The notes under the pieces are model-generated. The model had not been told where the DNA came from. It saw only the letters and a program-made list of their open reading frames with translations, and did not search any database. The position numbers and the translations under genes are program-made. Shown here in pieces: positions 23,968 through 32,898 of a DNA stretch of 64,000 bases (position 1 is the stretch's first letter; each line of letters begins with the position of its first letter). The DNA comes from Enterococcaceae bacterium OF42-14pH9A (GTDB lineage Bacteria; Bacillota; Bacilli; Lactobacillales; Enterococcaceae). The stretch spans positions 629,682 to 693,681 of the forward strand of contig JAQEYU010000002.1 in the NCBI GenBank assembly GCA_027692465.1. Reading direction: 5' to 3'.

Positions 23968-25353
23968 TTACAACGGCAAATCTTTTCGCTTAAACCATTC
24001 GCTCCCGGTTACATATAAAACGATCCCGACCACAGCTAAAATCACAAAATTCAGGACATAATCACCATTAGAGATGATTGCTTCTGCATCAAATAAACTG
24101 TTTAGTGAGAAGTATTTTAAACTTTCCAAATCCGTACTTGTTTCAGAAATCATTTTCAACAGGAAGAAAGTAATTGGAATTCCCGCACCAAACATCATCG
24201 AATATTTTGTTAAATTAAAAATACTAGATGCTGCAAACGAAATACTACTTAAAGCAAATAGCAGTAAAAATAGTCCAAGGTTGATCAACACATATTTTTT
24301 TACATTAAAATCAAAGCCATCATCCATGCTCAATTCTTGTTGGGCCAATTGCTGTAAAATGGCTTGTTTAAATTGTGCTTTAGGAATACCAGATGCTTTT
24401 TCAGCTGCAGTTAGTGCCGTATCGTCATCTTTCAATTTATCCATATTCTCTTGCATTTTTTCAGTGTCGATGTTCATGGATTTTGCTGCGGCTGCCATCC
24501 CCTTCATCATTTTTTCTTGCAGGGCTTGGGCTTGTTCTTCACTGGCATTTGCTGCAACCGTCTGCTGAAGTAATGCTTGGTATTGTTCTTTTGAGCTATC
24601 CATCACTTTAGCTCCAGCTGTTAATGCTTCTTCATTTTTCAAAATCAAGGCTGGATCTTTTTTAACGGATGCTTTCTTTTTATCCAATTTGTCAGCAGAA
24701 GCGGTGAAAGCTTCATCCATCATTTTAGCATTTAAATAGGCTTTGTAAGTCTCTTGATCAATGTCACGAGCGTCCGCCCCTTTCTTAACAGCTGTTTCAT
24801 CATCCAAAATCAGATATAATCGATTTTCTAATTTGTCTTCACTGACATTTAAATATTCAGCGTTCACTTTAATATCTGCTGTGCGGGCTTCGCTGAATAC
24901 GCCGCCATGGGCAACTTCTGCGGTAACCATACCGACACCTGTTACCACCGTCACCATTGACAAAATAGCCAAGATCAAATAAATCGCTTGCGTACCAACA
25001 ACTGTCGTCCTTTTAATTGGCGTTGAAAGCGTATAGGCCATTGAGCCACGATCCACTTGCGAGGCGATTAATGAATTGGCGGTGATGATAATATAGATCA
25101 ATGGCAAAACGATACCGACCATTGCATAAAAACTGTTACTTAACAAACCTAAAATCGAGGTCATCGTTGCTAAGCGATCGCCAACGATGTCACCCATGCC
25201 TGAATTTGAAAGCATTTCCGACATGCCGGCCATTGTTTTAGGATCATATACGATAATAAATAGACAACTTACAGCCGTCATGACAACCGTAAAAATTATC
25301 CACAGGGGGTAATTTGATTTAAAAGTCTGCTTAAAGATAGTTTTGTTAAACAT
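23968..25353 (-). CDS. ABC transporter permease (ABC-2 type)
   Basis: A 461-residue permease: one membrane helix near the N-terminus, a helix pair around residues 75-130, then a large, charged, coiled-coil-rich external domain (about 165-335, rich in Lys/Glu/Gln/Ala) and four C-terminal helices. This layout is seen in ABC-2 export permeases of enterococci and streptococci that are paired with TetR regulators. The cargo is probably a drug or lipid-like compound. AGGAGG precedes the ATG. It is the third gene of an operon with two ATPases. Confidence 0.8.
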   Translation of the reverse strand: MFNKTIFKQTFKSNYPLWIIFTVVMTAVSCLFIIVYDPKTMAGMSEMLSNSGMGDIVGDRLATMTSILGLLSNSFYAMVGIVLPLIYIIITANSLIASQVDRGSMAYTLSTPIKRTTVVGTQAIYLILAILSMVTVVTGVGMVTAEVAHGGVFSEARTADIKVNAEYLNVSEDKLENRLYLILDDETAVKKGADARDIDQETYKAYLNAKMMDEAFTASADKLDKKKASVKKDPALILKNEEALTAGAKVMDSSKEQYQALLQQTVAANASEEQAQALQEKMMKGMAAAAKSMNIDTEKMQENMDKLKDDDTALTAAEKASGIPKAQFKQAILQQLAQQELSMDDGFDFNVKKYVLINLGLFLLLFALSSISFAASSIFNLTKYSMMFGAGIPITFFLLKMISETSTDLESLKYFSLNSLFDAEAIISNGDYVLNFVILAVVGIVLYVTGSEWFKRKDLPL

Positions 25354-25365
25354 TTAGGGAGCCTC

Positions 25366-26247
25366 CTAATATAAAGATTTAAAATATTTTTCAAGGGTAT
25401 ATTTCTTTTCAGAAATAAATTTGATCTCATATTGACGAATCGTGCGATTAAACTGATTAATCGCTTGATCATTGATTTCAATAATCACTTGGTTTTGATT
25501 CGGCCGTTTTTCGGTAAAGGTGAAGGATTCGGCCAAAAAACGTTTATAATCCGCATTTGTCTTAAATTCAATTTTGAAAATCTTGTCTTGATTGTGCTTG
25601 ATTTCATTAGTGGCTTTTACATCAATAATCCGTCCATCTTTGATCATAGCGACCTTGTCACAAGTATCTTCTAATTCTTCAAACATATGGGAAGACATGA
25701 TAATGGTCTTGCCTTTTTTCTTTTCAGCTTTGATTAAGTCCACAAACTCGGCCCGCATCAACGGATCCAGCCCCGTTGTCGGTTCGTCCAAAATTAAAAT
25801 GGGGGAATCTGCCATAAAGGCTGCAACAATGGCGTTTTTTTGCTTCATTCCTTTAGACATCCGTTTCAAATTCGCAGAAGGATCCAGTTGCAGTTTTTTG
25901 ATAATTTCTTCTGCGTAACGCATGTCTTTTATGTTTAAAAGCTCTGCTTGGCGTTTTAAAAAAGCATTCCCGGTTGGTGCATCTGGAAAGGCAATTTCTC
26001 CTGGAACATAACCCACCATTTTTTTGACTTCGGCAGATTGTCCCCAACAGTCCAGACCATTGATGCTAGCAGAACCTTTAGAGGGTTTCAAAAAACCCAT
26101 AAGATGTCGGAGCGTAGTCGTTTTTCCGGCACCATTTGTTCCAACATAGCCGAATACTTCACCAGGCTCAATGGAGATGTTTATATCAAAAATGCCACGA
26201 CCATCGCCATAATCTTTGGTAATATTATTTAAATTAATTAACGACAT
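25366..26247 (-). CDS. ABC transporter ATP-binding protein
   Basis: A 293-residue exporter ATPase with Walker A GTNGAGKTTTLRHLMGF, signature MSKGMKQKNAIVAAF (a variant of LSGGQ), Walker B LILDEPTTGLDPLM and the switch His in MSSHMFEELEDTC. The last ~80 residues form the extra domain of the CcmA/drug-export group. It is similar to the next ATPase (26263-27171), and the two probably form a heterodimer on the single permease. AAAGGA lies before the ATG. Confidence 0.87.
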   Translation of the reverse strand: MSLINLNNITKDYGDGRGIFDINISIEPGEVFGYVGTNGAGKTTTLRHLMGFLKPSKGSASINGLDCWGQSAEVKKMVGYVPGEIAFPDAPTGNAFLKRQAELLNIKDMRYAEEIIKKLQLDPSANLKRMSKGMKQKNAIVAAFMADSPILILDEPTTGLDPLMRAEFVDLIKAEKKKGKTIIMSSHMFEELEDTCDKVAMIKDGRIIDVKATNEIKHNQDKIFKIEFKTNADYKRFLAESFTFTEKRPNQNQVIIEINDQAINQFNRTIRQYEIKFISEKKYTLEKYFKSLY

Positions 26248-26262
26248 ATTAAACAGTCCTTT

Positions 26263-27171
26263 CTATTTATTTCGATCGTAGAAGTCCATGAAGTAGTCTT
26301 CCAAGGTAAATGGTACTTCTGACATAAATTTCAATTCATAATCCGCAATAATAGCAAAGAATTGATTGATTTTTGCATCAGTGACTTCCACTTTGACTTG
26401 TTGGTGCTGTGGTTTTTCCAGAACAATATCCATTACATCCGAAGCACTCATAGATTTGATAAAACGTTCATAATCATTTTTTTGGACAAATTCCAGTTTG
26501 ATGGTTTTCGTTTCTTTATGGCGCAAGTCGTCTGCAACGAAATTAGATACGATGCGCCCATCTTTAATAATCGCGATTCGATCACAAGTCGCGTCAATCT
26601 CAGAAAAAATATGACTTGACAACAAAATCGTTTTCCCACGTTGTTTTTCTTCCTTAATAAACTCAATGAAGACGTCTTGCATCATCGGATCAAGACCTGA
26701 CGTTGGTTCATCTAAAACTAAAACTTTAGGATCATGCATAAAAGCTGTGACAACGGCAAGTTTCCGCTTCATTCCTAAAGACATTCGTTTAATGCCGCCA
26801 TTTTGTTCTAACTCAAACTTTTTAATAAGATATTCCGTATGCGTTAGATCAGTAATCCCCCGTAACTCAGCCATCATTTTAATAAATTGTTTTCCCGTCA
26901 GTGATTCAGGTAATGCAATTTCACCCGGCAAATAACCGATCTCTTTTTGATTGATATAATACTCCGTCCAACTATCACGTCCATTCACGTATGTGTGACC
27001 TTTCTGCGGTTTAGAAAATCCCATAATATGACGAATCGTTGTTGTTTTTCCCGCGCCATTTGGACCTAAGAAACCAAAAACTTCGCCCTCTTCGACATGA
27101 AACGTCACATCAAAGATTCCCCGGCCGTGTCCATAATCTTTGGTTACATTTTCTATTTCAAGAACAGACAT
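26263..27171 (-). CDS. ABC transporter ATP-binding protein
   Basis: A 302-residue ATPase with Walker A GPNGAGKTTTIRHIMGF, signature RMSLGMKRKLAVVTAF, Walker B VLVLDEPTSGLDPMM and SSHIFSEIDATC. It shares the same start pattern as its downstream paralogue (IENVTKDYGHGRGIFDV versus LNNITKDYGDGRGIFDI), so the pair arose by duplication. First gene of the operon; two inverted repeats in the divergent promoter region are likely TetR operators. Confidence 0.87.
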   Translation of the reverse strand: MSVLEIENVTKDYGHGRGIFDVTFHVEEGEVFGFLGPNGAGKTTTIRHIMGFSKPQKGHTYVNGRDSWTEYYINQKEIGYLPGEIALPESLTGKQFIKMMAELRGITDLTHTEYLIKKFELEQNGGIKRMSLGMKRKLAVVTAFMHDPKVLVLDEPTSGLDPMMQDVFIEFIKEEKQRGKTILLSSHIFSEIDATCDRIAIIKDGRIVSNFVADDLRHKETKTIKLEFVQKNDYERFIKSMSASDVMDIVLEKPQHQQVKVEVTDAKINQFFAIIADYELKFMSEVPFTLEDYFMDFYDRNK

Positions 27172-27201
27172 ATTGATCCCTTTCTTTCATATATATTTAC
27201 T

Positions 27202-27222
27202 AATACAACAATGTGTTGTATT
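27202..27222. promoter_or_regulatory. Inverted repeat, probable TetR operator 1
   Basis: AATACAACA and TGTTGTATT flank a 3-bp centre in the region between the TetR gene and the ABC operon it probably controls. Confidence 0.6.
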
Positions 27223-27265
27223 GTTTAGCACAAAAGGATTTTACACCAATCATTATTTGAAACAA

Positions 27266-27290
27266 CCAACAATTTTTTCCAAATTGTTGG
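27266..27290. promoter_or_regulatory. Inverted repeat, probable TetR operator 2
   Basis: CCAACAATTT and AAATTGTTGG flank 5 bp, 26 bp before the TetR start. It shares CAACA/TGTTG half-sites with operator 1, which suggests one protein binds both and also represses itself. Confidence 0.58.
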
Positions 27291-27316
27291 ATTTACAAAA
27301 AAAGGGCTGATTACGT

Positions 27317-27946
27317 ATGAAAAAAAGAACCCAAATTACTGAAAAAACCCGGCAAAAGTTCATTGATACTTTTTGCGAACTGTACAAAGAAAAGCCGATT
27401 GAAAAAATAACGGTGCAGGAACTAATCCGCGAAACGGGTCATAATCGCAGCACCTTTTATCAATATTTTAAAGACATTTATGATTTACTCGATTATATTG
27501 AAGAAGATGTTATCACCTTTATCATTGAAACCAGAGGAATTGATTTCCCTACCGATATCCATGATACAAAGTGGTTGAATAAAATGGTTTTGGTTTTTGA
27601 AACGAAAAAAAATTACCTAGCAGCATTGCTTGGCAATTATGGTAGTAATCGTTTTACTGATCGTCTTAAAGCCGAACTTCCAGGAGTTTCCGCGCTTCCA
27701 GAACCTTTTGATAAAGAATCAGCAGAGGTTTATTTTATTTATGAAGCTTTTTATTCCGGGGTTATTGCAAGCTTCAGAAGTTGGGTAAAGTACAGTAAGT
27801 ATCTCACTTCAAGTGAATTAGTCACATTGATTTCACAATCCTTTTTCACCGGATTAGATTCTAAGTTTGGACAAAACATGATTCAATCGCTTAAAGATAA
27901 TGTTAACGATAAAAACAAATCTGCTAAAAAGTCACTGCCAGAATAA
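27317..27946 (+). CDS. TetR/AcrR family transcriptional regulator
   Basis: A 209-residue regulator with an N-terminal TetR helix-turn-helix (KITVQELIRETGHNRSTFYQ then YFKDIYDLLDYIEE) and a helical ligand-binding C-terminal domain. It is divergent from the two-ATPase exporter operon with two inverted repeats between them, so it is probably the repressor of that exporter and responds to its cargo. The ribosome site is weak (AAAGGG). Confidence 0.85.
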   Translation: MKKRTQITEKTRQKFIDTFCELYKEKPIEKITVQELIRETGHNRSTFYQYFKDIYDLLDYIEEDVITFIIETRGIDFPTDIHDTKWLNKMVLVFETKKNYLAALLGNYGSNRFTDRLKAELPGVSALPEPFDKESAEVYFIYEAFYSGVIASFRSWVKYSKYLTSSELVTLISQSFFTGLDSKFGQNMIQSLKDNVNDKNKSAKKSLPE

Positions 27947-27983
27947 TTTTACTGACTCCTGGTGCAGCGTCTGCCTGAAGAAG

Positions 27984-28124
27984 CTAGTGTAACGTTGCGC
28001 TAAAATTTTGAACTCCTTGATAAAGTCGTCATAGACCATAGAATACGATCTAATTGCCAATACCCAAAGGATGAACGCTCTTGCGAACTGAGTCAGTATT
28101 ATCAAACAGGCCCTAGTTCACTCG
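27984..28124. repeat. Family B dispersed repeat, copy B2
   Basis: About 140 bp starting CTAGTGTAACGTTGCGC. Its interior ATAGACCATA, AATACGATCTA, TTGCCA, CGAACTG and TTATCAAACAG blocks are shared with B1. Just before it, GGTGCAGCGTCTGCCTGA (27961-27978) resembles a lone B end in the other orientation. Confidence 0.6.
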
Positions 28125-28164
28125 CTCTTTCATTTGATAATTTTTAAAAAATATGCCTCAATAA

Positions 28165-28327
28165 TAGGGCGTGTCTGAAAACTCTGGGGGATCCTGATTT
28201 TTGCGGACTTTTTGCCGAAATCAAGGAGTAAAGCGCAGCTTATGTGGTGCATAAGTGAGCATTTACGACGTAGATTGCGGTGAAAAGGACCAAAATATCT
28301 GCCGCTGGAGTTTTCAGACACGCCCTA
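28165..28327 (+). repeat. Family A dispersed repeat, copy A3 (reference copy)
   Basis: About 163 bp with near-perfect inverted ends (TAGGGCGTGTCTGAAAAC and GTTTTCAGACACGCCCTA) and no open frame of note. The interior holds the blocks used to recognise the other copies: TTTTTGCGGAC, GAAATCAAGGAGTAAAG, GATTGCGGTGAAAAGGACC, AAAATATCTG. Confidence 0.87.
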
Positions 28328-28515
28328 ATTATTTGAGTGATAATATCTCGCTTCACAGCCGTAATCGTGGAGAGTTTTTTAACTACCGGAAACAAAAGTC
28401 CTGCTCTGCTCACCGTAAATTCTTCGGTCGGCGGCTGCGAGTCACTCGGCTTTTAAAAAAAATCCGACGGGCGTATAGTTAAAAGGTAGAAGACAAACAG
28501 AAAGGATGTTTTATC

Positions 28516-29136
28516 ATGACCAGTTATGAACCTAGAGATCCTCAATCTGACGAACTGCTTTCGCCGGACAACAGTGTTTTTGTCTTAATCGATTATCAAC
28601 CCACTCAGATCAATTCCATCAATTCGATGGATCGCCATGAATTGATCGACAGCATCACCGCCGTCACTTCTTTGATGAAGGCCTACGATGTGCCGATCAT
28701 TTTATCCACCGTGAACGTGGCAACCGGTCGTAATCAGGATACGATTCCACAGCTGAAGGCCTTGCTTACCGATGTTCCCAGCTATGACCGGACCTCGATC
28801 AACGCTTGGGAAGATCGGGAGTTCAACGAAGCCGTCAAAGCGACCGGTCGCAAGAAGATTATCATTTGTGCCTTATGGACCGAAGCTTGTCTGACCTTCC
28901 CGACATTGGATGCCTTGAAGGAAGGCTTTGAGGTCTATCCGGTTGCCGATGCGGTGGGCGGGACCAGCCGTATCGCTCACGAAACCGCATTGCGCCGTGT
29001 CGAACAGGCCGGAGCGCAGTTGACCAGTTTTGCGCAATTGGCTTGCGAATTCCAACGAGACTGGAACCGTGGCGCCACCGTACCGACTTTTGTCAAAGCG
29101 ATGCAGGATCGGGGCATTTTCCTGAAGCTGCAGTAA
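28516..29136 (+). CDS. Isochorismatase-family cysteine hydrolase (YcaC-like)
   Basis: A 206-residue hydrolase of the isochorismatase/nicotinamidase fold. The catalytic Asp is in VFVLIDYQPTQI, a conserved Trp-Glu/Asp region follows (SINAWEDREF) and the nucleophile Cys is in IICALWTEACLTFPTLDAL, followed by the cis-peptide-like turn region DAVGGTS. Length and motif spacing fit the YcaC group, whose substrate is not known. AAAGGA lies before the ATG. Two further genes follow closely in the same direction. Confidence 0.82.
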   Translation: MTSYEPRDPQSDELLSPDNSVFVLIDYQPTQINSINSMDRHELIDSITAVTSLMKAYDVPIILSTVNVATGRNQDTIPQLKALLTDVPSYDRTSINAWEDREFNEAVKATGRKKIIICALWTEACLTFPTLDALKEGFEVYPVADAVGGTSRIAHETALRRVEQAGAQLTSFAQLACEFQRDWNRGATVPTFVKAMQDRGIFLKLQ

Positions 29137-29154
29137 GAAGAGAGGATGAACAGC

Positions 29155-29520
29155 ATGCTTGATATCCAAGGAGCTTTGAAAAATCTGCAATCTACTGTCA
29201 CAAGGCATTTTTTGCACATCCAAAATCAACACCCTTTCATGCGGGCTTGGGCGGTCCAATTTGAGCTGGCTTATACGGATTTCCGAGTGGTGCAACTGGC
29301 CTTGCAGCTGGCGGAAGAAACCGCTCTGTTGCAGGAATTCACCGGGGCCTATGACAAAGTTTACCAATACGAGTCAGCCTTTGCTTTTGACGGCTTGGAG
29401 GGGTTCAACGCCAAGTACGCCGCAGACATGGACAACTATGAAAAAGCCAAAGATGACCTTTTGGCGGTAATCGATCGGATCTTCAAGCTGCAGCCGGATG
29501 ATCCCAACGACTTGATCTGA
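29155..29520 (+). CDS. Hypothetical helical protein
   Basis: A 121-residue acidic, all-helical-looking protein with no signal peptide (MLDIQGALKNLQSTVTRHFL at the start). I do not recognise a family. The second ATG (29155) is preferred because AGAGG abuts the first ATG at 29146 and is 9 bases from the second. It sits 18 bases after the cysteine hydrolase and 10 before the esterase, so the three form an operon. Confidence 0.65.
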   Translation: MLDIQGALKNLQSTVTRHFLHIQNQHPFMRAWAVQFELAYTDFRVVQLALQLAEETALLQEFTGAYDKVYQYESAFAFDGLEGFNAKYAADMDNYEKAKDDLLAVIDRIFKLQPDDPNDLI

Positions 29521-29530
29521 GGTGAGGAAA

Positions 29531-30406
29531 ATGATCAGCGAAAAAGAAATTCTTTATGACTCCAATCAACAACTGACCCTTGATCTTTATCGACCCTCAT
29601 CAGAAACAGCCCCGGCAGACAAAAAAGATAACCAACCACTGCCGGAAATCGACAATCACACGACCAGCCCAGCCGCTGCAACGGCCGGCTCAGCTCCTGT
29701 TAAAGCCACGATCCTGCTGCTCCATGGCGGCGGCTGGTTTCGCGGTGACAAACAAAAAGAAGCCTTTCTAGCGGAAAAACTCACTGCTGCAGGCTTCCTG
29801 GTGGCAGCGCCCAATTATCGTCTGGCACCGGCTGCGATTTATCCGGCGGCTATGACGGACGCGTTGACCGCCTTTGACTGGCTGAAAAACTCCGAGAAGA
29901 TCCCTCATGACCGACCAATCTTTGCTCTTGGTGCATCTGCCGGTGGCAATCTGGCCATCGAGCTGGCCCTGCAACGGGGCATCCCGGCTGCTTCCTGGTC
30001 CGGGATCATCGACATGGTCGACTGGGTCCGACAGCACCCGGCAGTTGCTGCTGTCATGAATCAAGAACAGCATTTCGATGAACATGAAAGCCGCCAGATC
30101 GACCAAGACGGCCAAAATGAATCTTTTTACAAGTGGTTCATTTTGAATTATGTCAAAAACGATCTCACCCTGCTGCAGGAAGCAACCCCTTTGACCCGGG
30201 TCACCGAAAAAAGCGGGCCCATGTTTTTAGCCAATTCGCTGCATGAATTGGTGCCTATCAGCGGCGTGTTGCTGCTGCAAAAAGCATTGGCAGAGGTCGA
30301 CGTAGTTTCGGAAGTCAAATTAATCGCCGGTACCGTTCACGGCGAAGGCTACTGGGAAACCGCACTGCCGGCAACATTGGCCTTTTTTGCTGAGTATCTT
30401 TCTTAG
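29531..30406 (+). CDS. Alpha/beta hydrolase (esterase/lipase of the HGGGW type)
   Basis: About 291 residues with the oxyanion motif LLHGGGWFRGDK, nucleophile elbow GASAGGNLAIE (Ser in G-x-S-x-G), and a C-terminal HGEGYWE segment that supplies the catalytic His. A Pro/Thr/Ala-rich insertion of about 35 residues near the N-terminus (30-60) is unusual for the family. The ATG at 29531 follows GAGGTGAGG. A small-molecule ester is the likely substrate; it is co-transcribed with the cysteine hydrolase. Confidence 0.8.
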   Translation: MISEKEILYDSNQQLTLDLYRPSSETAPADKKDNQPLPEIDNHTTSPAAATAGSAPVKATILLLHGGGWFRGDKQKEAFLAEKLTAAGFLVAAPNYRLAPAAIYPAAMTDALTAFDWLKNSEKIPHDRPIFALGASAGGNLAIELALQRGIPAASWSGIIDMVDWVRQHPAVAAVMNQEQHFDEHESRQIDQDGQNESFYKWFILNYVKNDLTLLQEATPLTRVTEKSGPMFLANSLHELVPISGVLLLQKALAEVDVVSEVKLIAGTVHGEGYWETALPATLAFFAEYLS

Positions 30407-30409
30407 CAG

Positions 30410-30518
30410 GTTCGAGTAAAGCATAGCTTATGGACTACAAGGTATAAAGTTGCGCGTTTACGACGCAGATTGCGATGAACTGGATCAAAATATCCGCCAC
30501 TGGAGTTTTCAGGTCCAC
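30410..30518 (+). repeat. Family A dispersed repeat, truncated copy A4
   Basis: About 110 bp starting at GAGTAAAGCATAGCTTATG, with the left third missing and the right end decayed (GAGTTTTCAGGTCCACC). It starts within 5 bp of the esterase stop codon and lies before the terminator. Confidence 0.75.
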
Positions 30519-30540
30519 CCGCGTCAGCCAACATCCACGC

Positions 30541-30587
30541 AAAAAGATCCTGCCTGCCGGAAAACCGGCCACGGCAGGATCTTTTTT
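30541..30587. terminator. Bidirectional terminator
   Basis: AAAAAGATCCTGCC pairs with GGCAGGATCTTTTTT between the convergent esterase and arabinanase genes. Confidence 0.87.
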
Positions 30588-30595
30588 ATCGCTTG

Positions 30596-31795
30596 TCAGC
30601 TGCACTTGCGGCCGATAAATTCCCAACCGGCGTCCGACAGTCCGGCCAGCCCTAACGAGAGCTCACCGGTCCCAGTCTGCCGCCAATAAGGGACGAACTC
30701 CCCGAGGCTGCAGCGCCACACGCCCGCCGCTAATGCGACATCCGTTAATTCTTGCGGAACTGATTGTTCGACACCGCTGTCCTGTGTGAAGGTCACGATA
30801 TCCCAAGTCCCCGTCAGATCTTGTGGAAGGATCGGTGCTGCCGGCAGCGCTCCTTGATAACACTCGCCGCTCACCACCGGCCAGCCGTCACTGAGCCAAT
30901 AAAGCGGCCGAATCCCTACGAAGAAGTCGGCACTGTGGGGTTGGCGGCGGATATGATGGACACAAAATTCAGCACCGTCTGACCGGCGAAAAAGCGAATT
31001 GTGCCCCGGACCATACAGCGGTGCTTCACCAGCAAACTGATAACTGCCCAGAAGCTTGGTCCCCACCTCCTCCGGTACCAGCGTCAAATCCGTCAATTCG
31101 GCACCGTTGCGATCCACATACGGTCCGGTGATTTCTTTGGCACGCCCGACACGGATATTGTAAGTATCGTTCAATGAATCAAAGGAGACGAACAAATAAA
31201 AATAATCGGTCTTTTCATTATAATAAATGAACGGTCCCTCCACCGCCCCGTCAACTGAGCGGGGGCGGATTGCCAGCAGCTGACCGTAGTCGCCGGGCGT
31301 TTTCAATTTCCCGGTGGCTTTGTCGACAGGTGCGATATGAATCCCGCCGAAAAAGGAACCGTACGTCAGCCACTGTTCCCCTTTGCGATCGGTACAGATA
31401 TTGGCATCGATGGCATTGTGAGCAGCCAGTTCCCGACTGGTTTTGACTACCTCCCCTTGATCTTCCCACGGTCCCAGCGGATGAGGGGCTGTCGCCAGAC
31501 CGATAAAAGAGGTGGTACTGCCGAAAGTCGAGGCAGAATAGTACATCCGATATCCCCCTGCGTAAGCAATAATCTCCGGTGCCCATAACCCCGTGGCACC
31601 GCTCCAAGCGGCGGCAGCTGCAGGAACACCGTCTTCCAAGGCTGTTTTTTCAAAGCGCCAGTTCACCAGATCTTTGGAACTGCGAATGGGCACACCGGCA
31701 GTCGGCGGCTCCTGGGTATCCGTGGAAACCAGGTAATAGGTGTCGTCGACTTCGATGATCGTCGGATCGTGAACACCGTTAATTGCGTTAGTCAT
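30596..31795 (-). CDS. GH43 arabinanase/arabinofuranosidase, intracellular
   Basis: A 399-residue five-bladed beta-propeller glycosidase without a signal peptide. Catalytic residues fit GH43: base Asp in VHDPTIIEV, pKa-modulating Asp in AIDANICTD, acid Glu in VEGPFIYYN. The C-terminal ~90 residues form an extra beta domain as in endo-alpha-1,5-arabinanases. Because it lacks a signal, it probably cuts imported arabino-oligosaccharides. It is the most distal gene of the arabinan cluster, 130 bases after the second GH43 gene, with a hairpin between them. Confidence 0.83.
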   Translation of the reverse strand: MTNAINGVHDPTIIEVDDTYYLVSTDTQEPPTAGVPIRSSKDLVNWRFEKTALEDGVPAAAAAWSGATGLWAPEIIAYAGGYRMYYSASTFGSTTSFIGLATAPHPLGPWEDQGEVVKTSRELAAHNAIDANICTDRKGEQWLTYGSFFGGIHIAPVDKATGKLKTPGDYGQLLAIRPRSVDGAVEGPFIYYNEKTDYFYLFVSFDSLNDTYNIRVGRAKEITGPYVDRNGAELTDLTLVPEEVGTKLLGSYQFAGEAPLYGPGHNSLFRRSDGAEFCVHHIRRQPHSADFFVGIRPLYWLSDGWPVVSGECYQGALPAAPILPQDLTGTWDIVTFTQDSGVEQSVPQELTDVALAAGVWRCSLGEFVPYWRQTGTGELSLGLAGLSDAGWEFIGRKCS

Positions 31796-31840
31796 GAGGA
31801 ATCCTCCTTCTTGTGATTGTACGATTTTTCTCGATTTGGC

Positions 31841-31862
31841 TCACTGAGTCAGCTAACTCAGT
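31841..31862. other. Intercistronic hairpin in the arabinan cluster
   Basis: CACTGAGT and ACTCAGTG pair across 6 bases without a following T-run. It is probably an mRNA processing or stability element between the two GH43 genes, not a terminator. Confidence 0.5.
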
Positions 31863-31926
31863 GGCGGCTCGTAAAAAAGGCAAGCCCGCCAAGCAGACCT
31901 GCCTATTATCACCTTGAAGCCGCAGC

Positions 31927-32895
31927 TCAGACTTCCTTGTCGTTGGCTACCGGCTCGCCGAAAATCGGCAGCCCATCATGCCCCCAAGTGAATTCCTGTG
32001 CAATCGCATGACGATTCGGATTGTCCAGTGGATCGCCCTCTTTGTTTTTCTCTGGGCGGGCATGATAGATCAAAATATCGTTGCCGGATTCGTCCACTGT
32101 GAATGAGTTGTGGCCGGGGCCGAATTGCCGATTTGTCTCAGAGGATACAAAGACCGGTTCGGGTGATTTGTGCCAAGCGCCGCCATCCAGCAAATCATCA
32201 TCCGCATTGGCCCACAGCAACCCCATAGCATAGTTTTCATCAGTGGCGCTGCCGGAATAGGTAATGATGATCTTTCCGTAGCGTTTAATGACAGCCGGTC
32301 CTTCATTTACCAAAAAGCCGATTTTCTCCCAATCATACTCCGGAATTGACAATAAGATCTGCGGTCCTTTCAGCGTCCATGGATTAGCCATCTCCGAAAT
32401 GTACAGATTGGAATTACCCGGAATACGAGGATCTTGTTGTGCCCAAACATAATAGAGCTTGCCGTCGTTTTCGAAAACGGTGGCATCCAGGCTGAAGCTG
32501 TCAAAGGCTGTCTTCACTTGTTCTTTAACTTCCCACTCCCCTTCAAAAGGATCGGAATTCTCATTTGCGATGACAAACATTCGATGATGATGCTTGCGGG
32601 AACGACCATTTTCTTCATCGCTGGCAGCAAAGTAAACATACCAGACACCATCGATAAAATGGATTTCCGGTGCCCAGATCAGATTCTTCATCGGGCCGCT
32701 GTCAGGAGCATGCCAAATGGTTTTGATTTCACCATCTTCAAGATTATTCAACGAGTCGCCTCGCCGCAGTTCAATCGTCTGATAACCGGGAACCGAACCG
32801 GTAAAGTAATATTTCCCGTCAGTGTGCTTATAGACCCAAGGATCCGCTCGCTGCAAAACGATGGGATTATGGATTTTATTCTTCGTGATAGTCAT
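31927..32895 (-). CDS. GH43 family glycosidase (arabinosidase), intracellular
   Basis: A 322-residue single-domain GH43 enzyme with catalytic base Asp in LQRADPWVYKH, pKa Asp in FSLDATVF and acid Glu in NEGPAVIKR. LIWAPEIHFIDGVWYVYFAA is the usual propeller blade. The ADPWVYKH start and the length fit the exo-acting alpha-1,5-arabinosidase branch. No signal peptide. It lies 3 bases after the secreted GH43 gene and is in the same operon. Confidence 0.83.
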   Translation of the reverse strand: MTITKNKIHNPIVLQRADPWVYKHTDGKYYFTGSVPGYQTIELRRGDSLNNLEDGEIKTIWHAPDSGPMKNLIWAPEIHFIDGVWYVYFAASDEENGRSRKHHHRMFVIANENSDPFEGEWEVKEQVKTAFDSFSLDATVFENDGKLYYVWAQQDPRIPGNSNLYISEMANPWTLKGPQILLSIPEYDWEKIGFLVNEGPAVIKRYGKIIITYSGSATDENYAMGLLWANADDDLLDGGAWHKSPEPVFVSSETNRQFGPGHNSFTVDESGNDILIYHARPEKNKEGDPLDNPNRHAIAQEFTWGHDGLPIFGEPVANDKEV

Positions 32896-32898
32896 TTC

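Noticed and set aside
28130..28482. Frames across repeat A3 (63 and 75 codons)
   Set aside because: They run through the inverted ends of a dispersed repeat and similar frames are broken in other copies.
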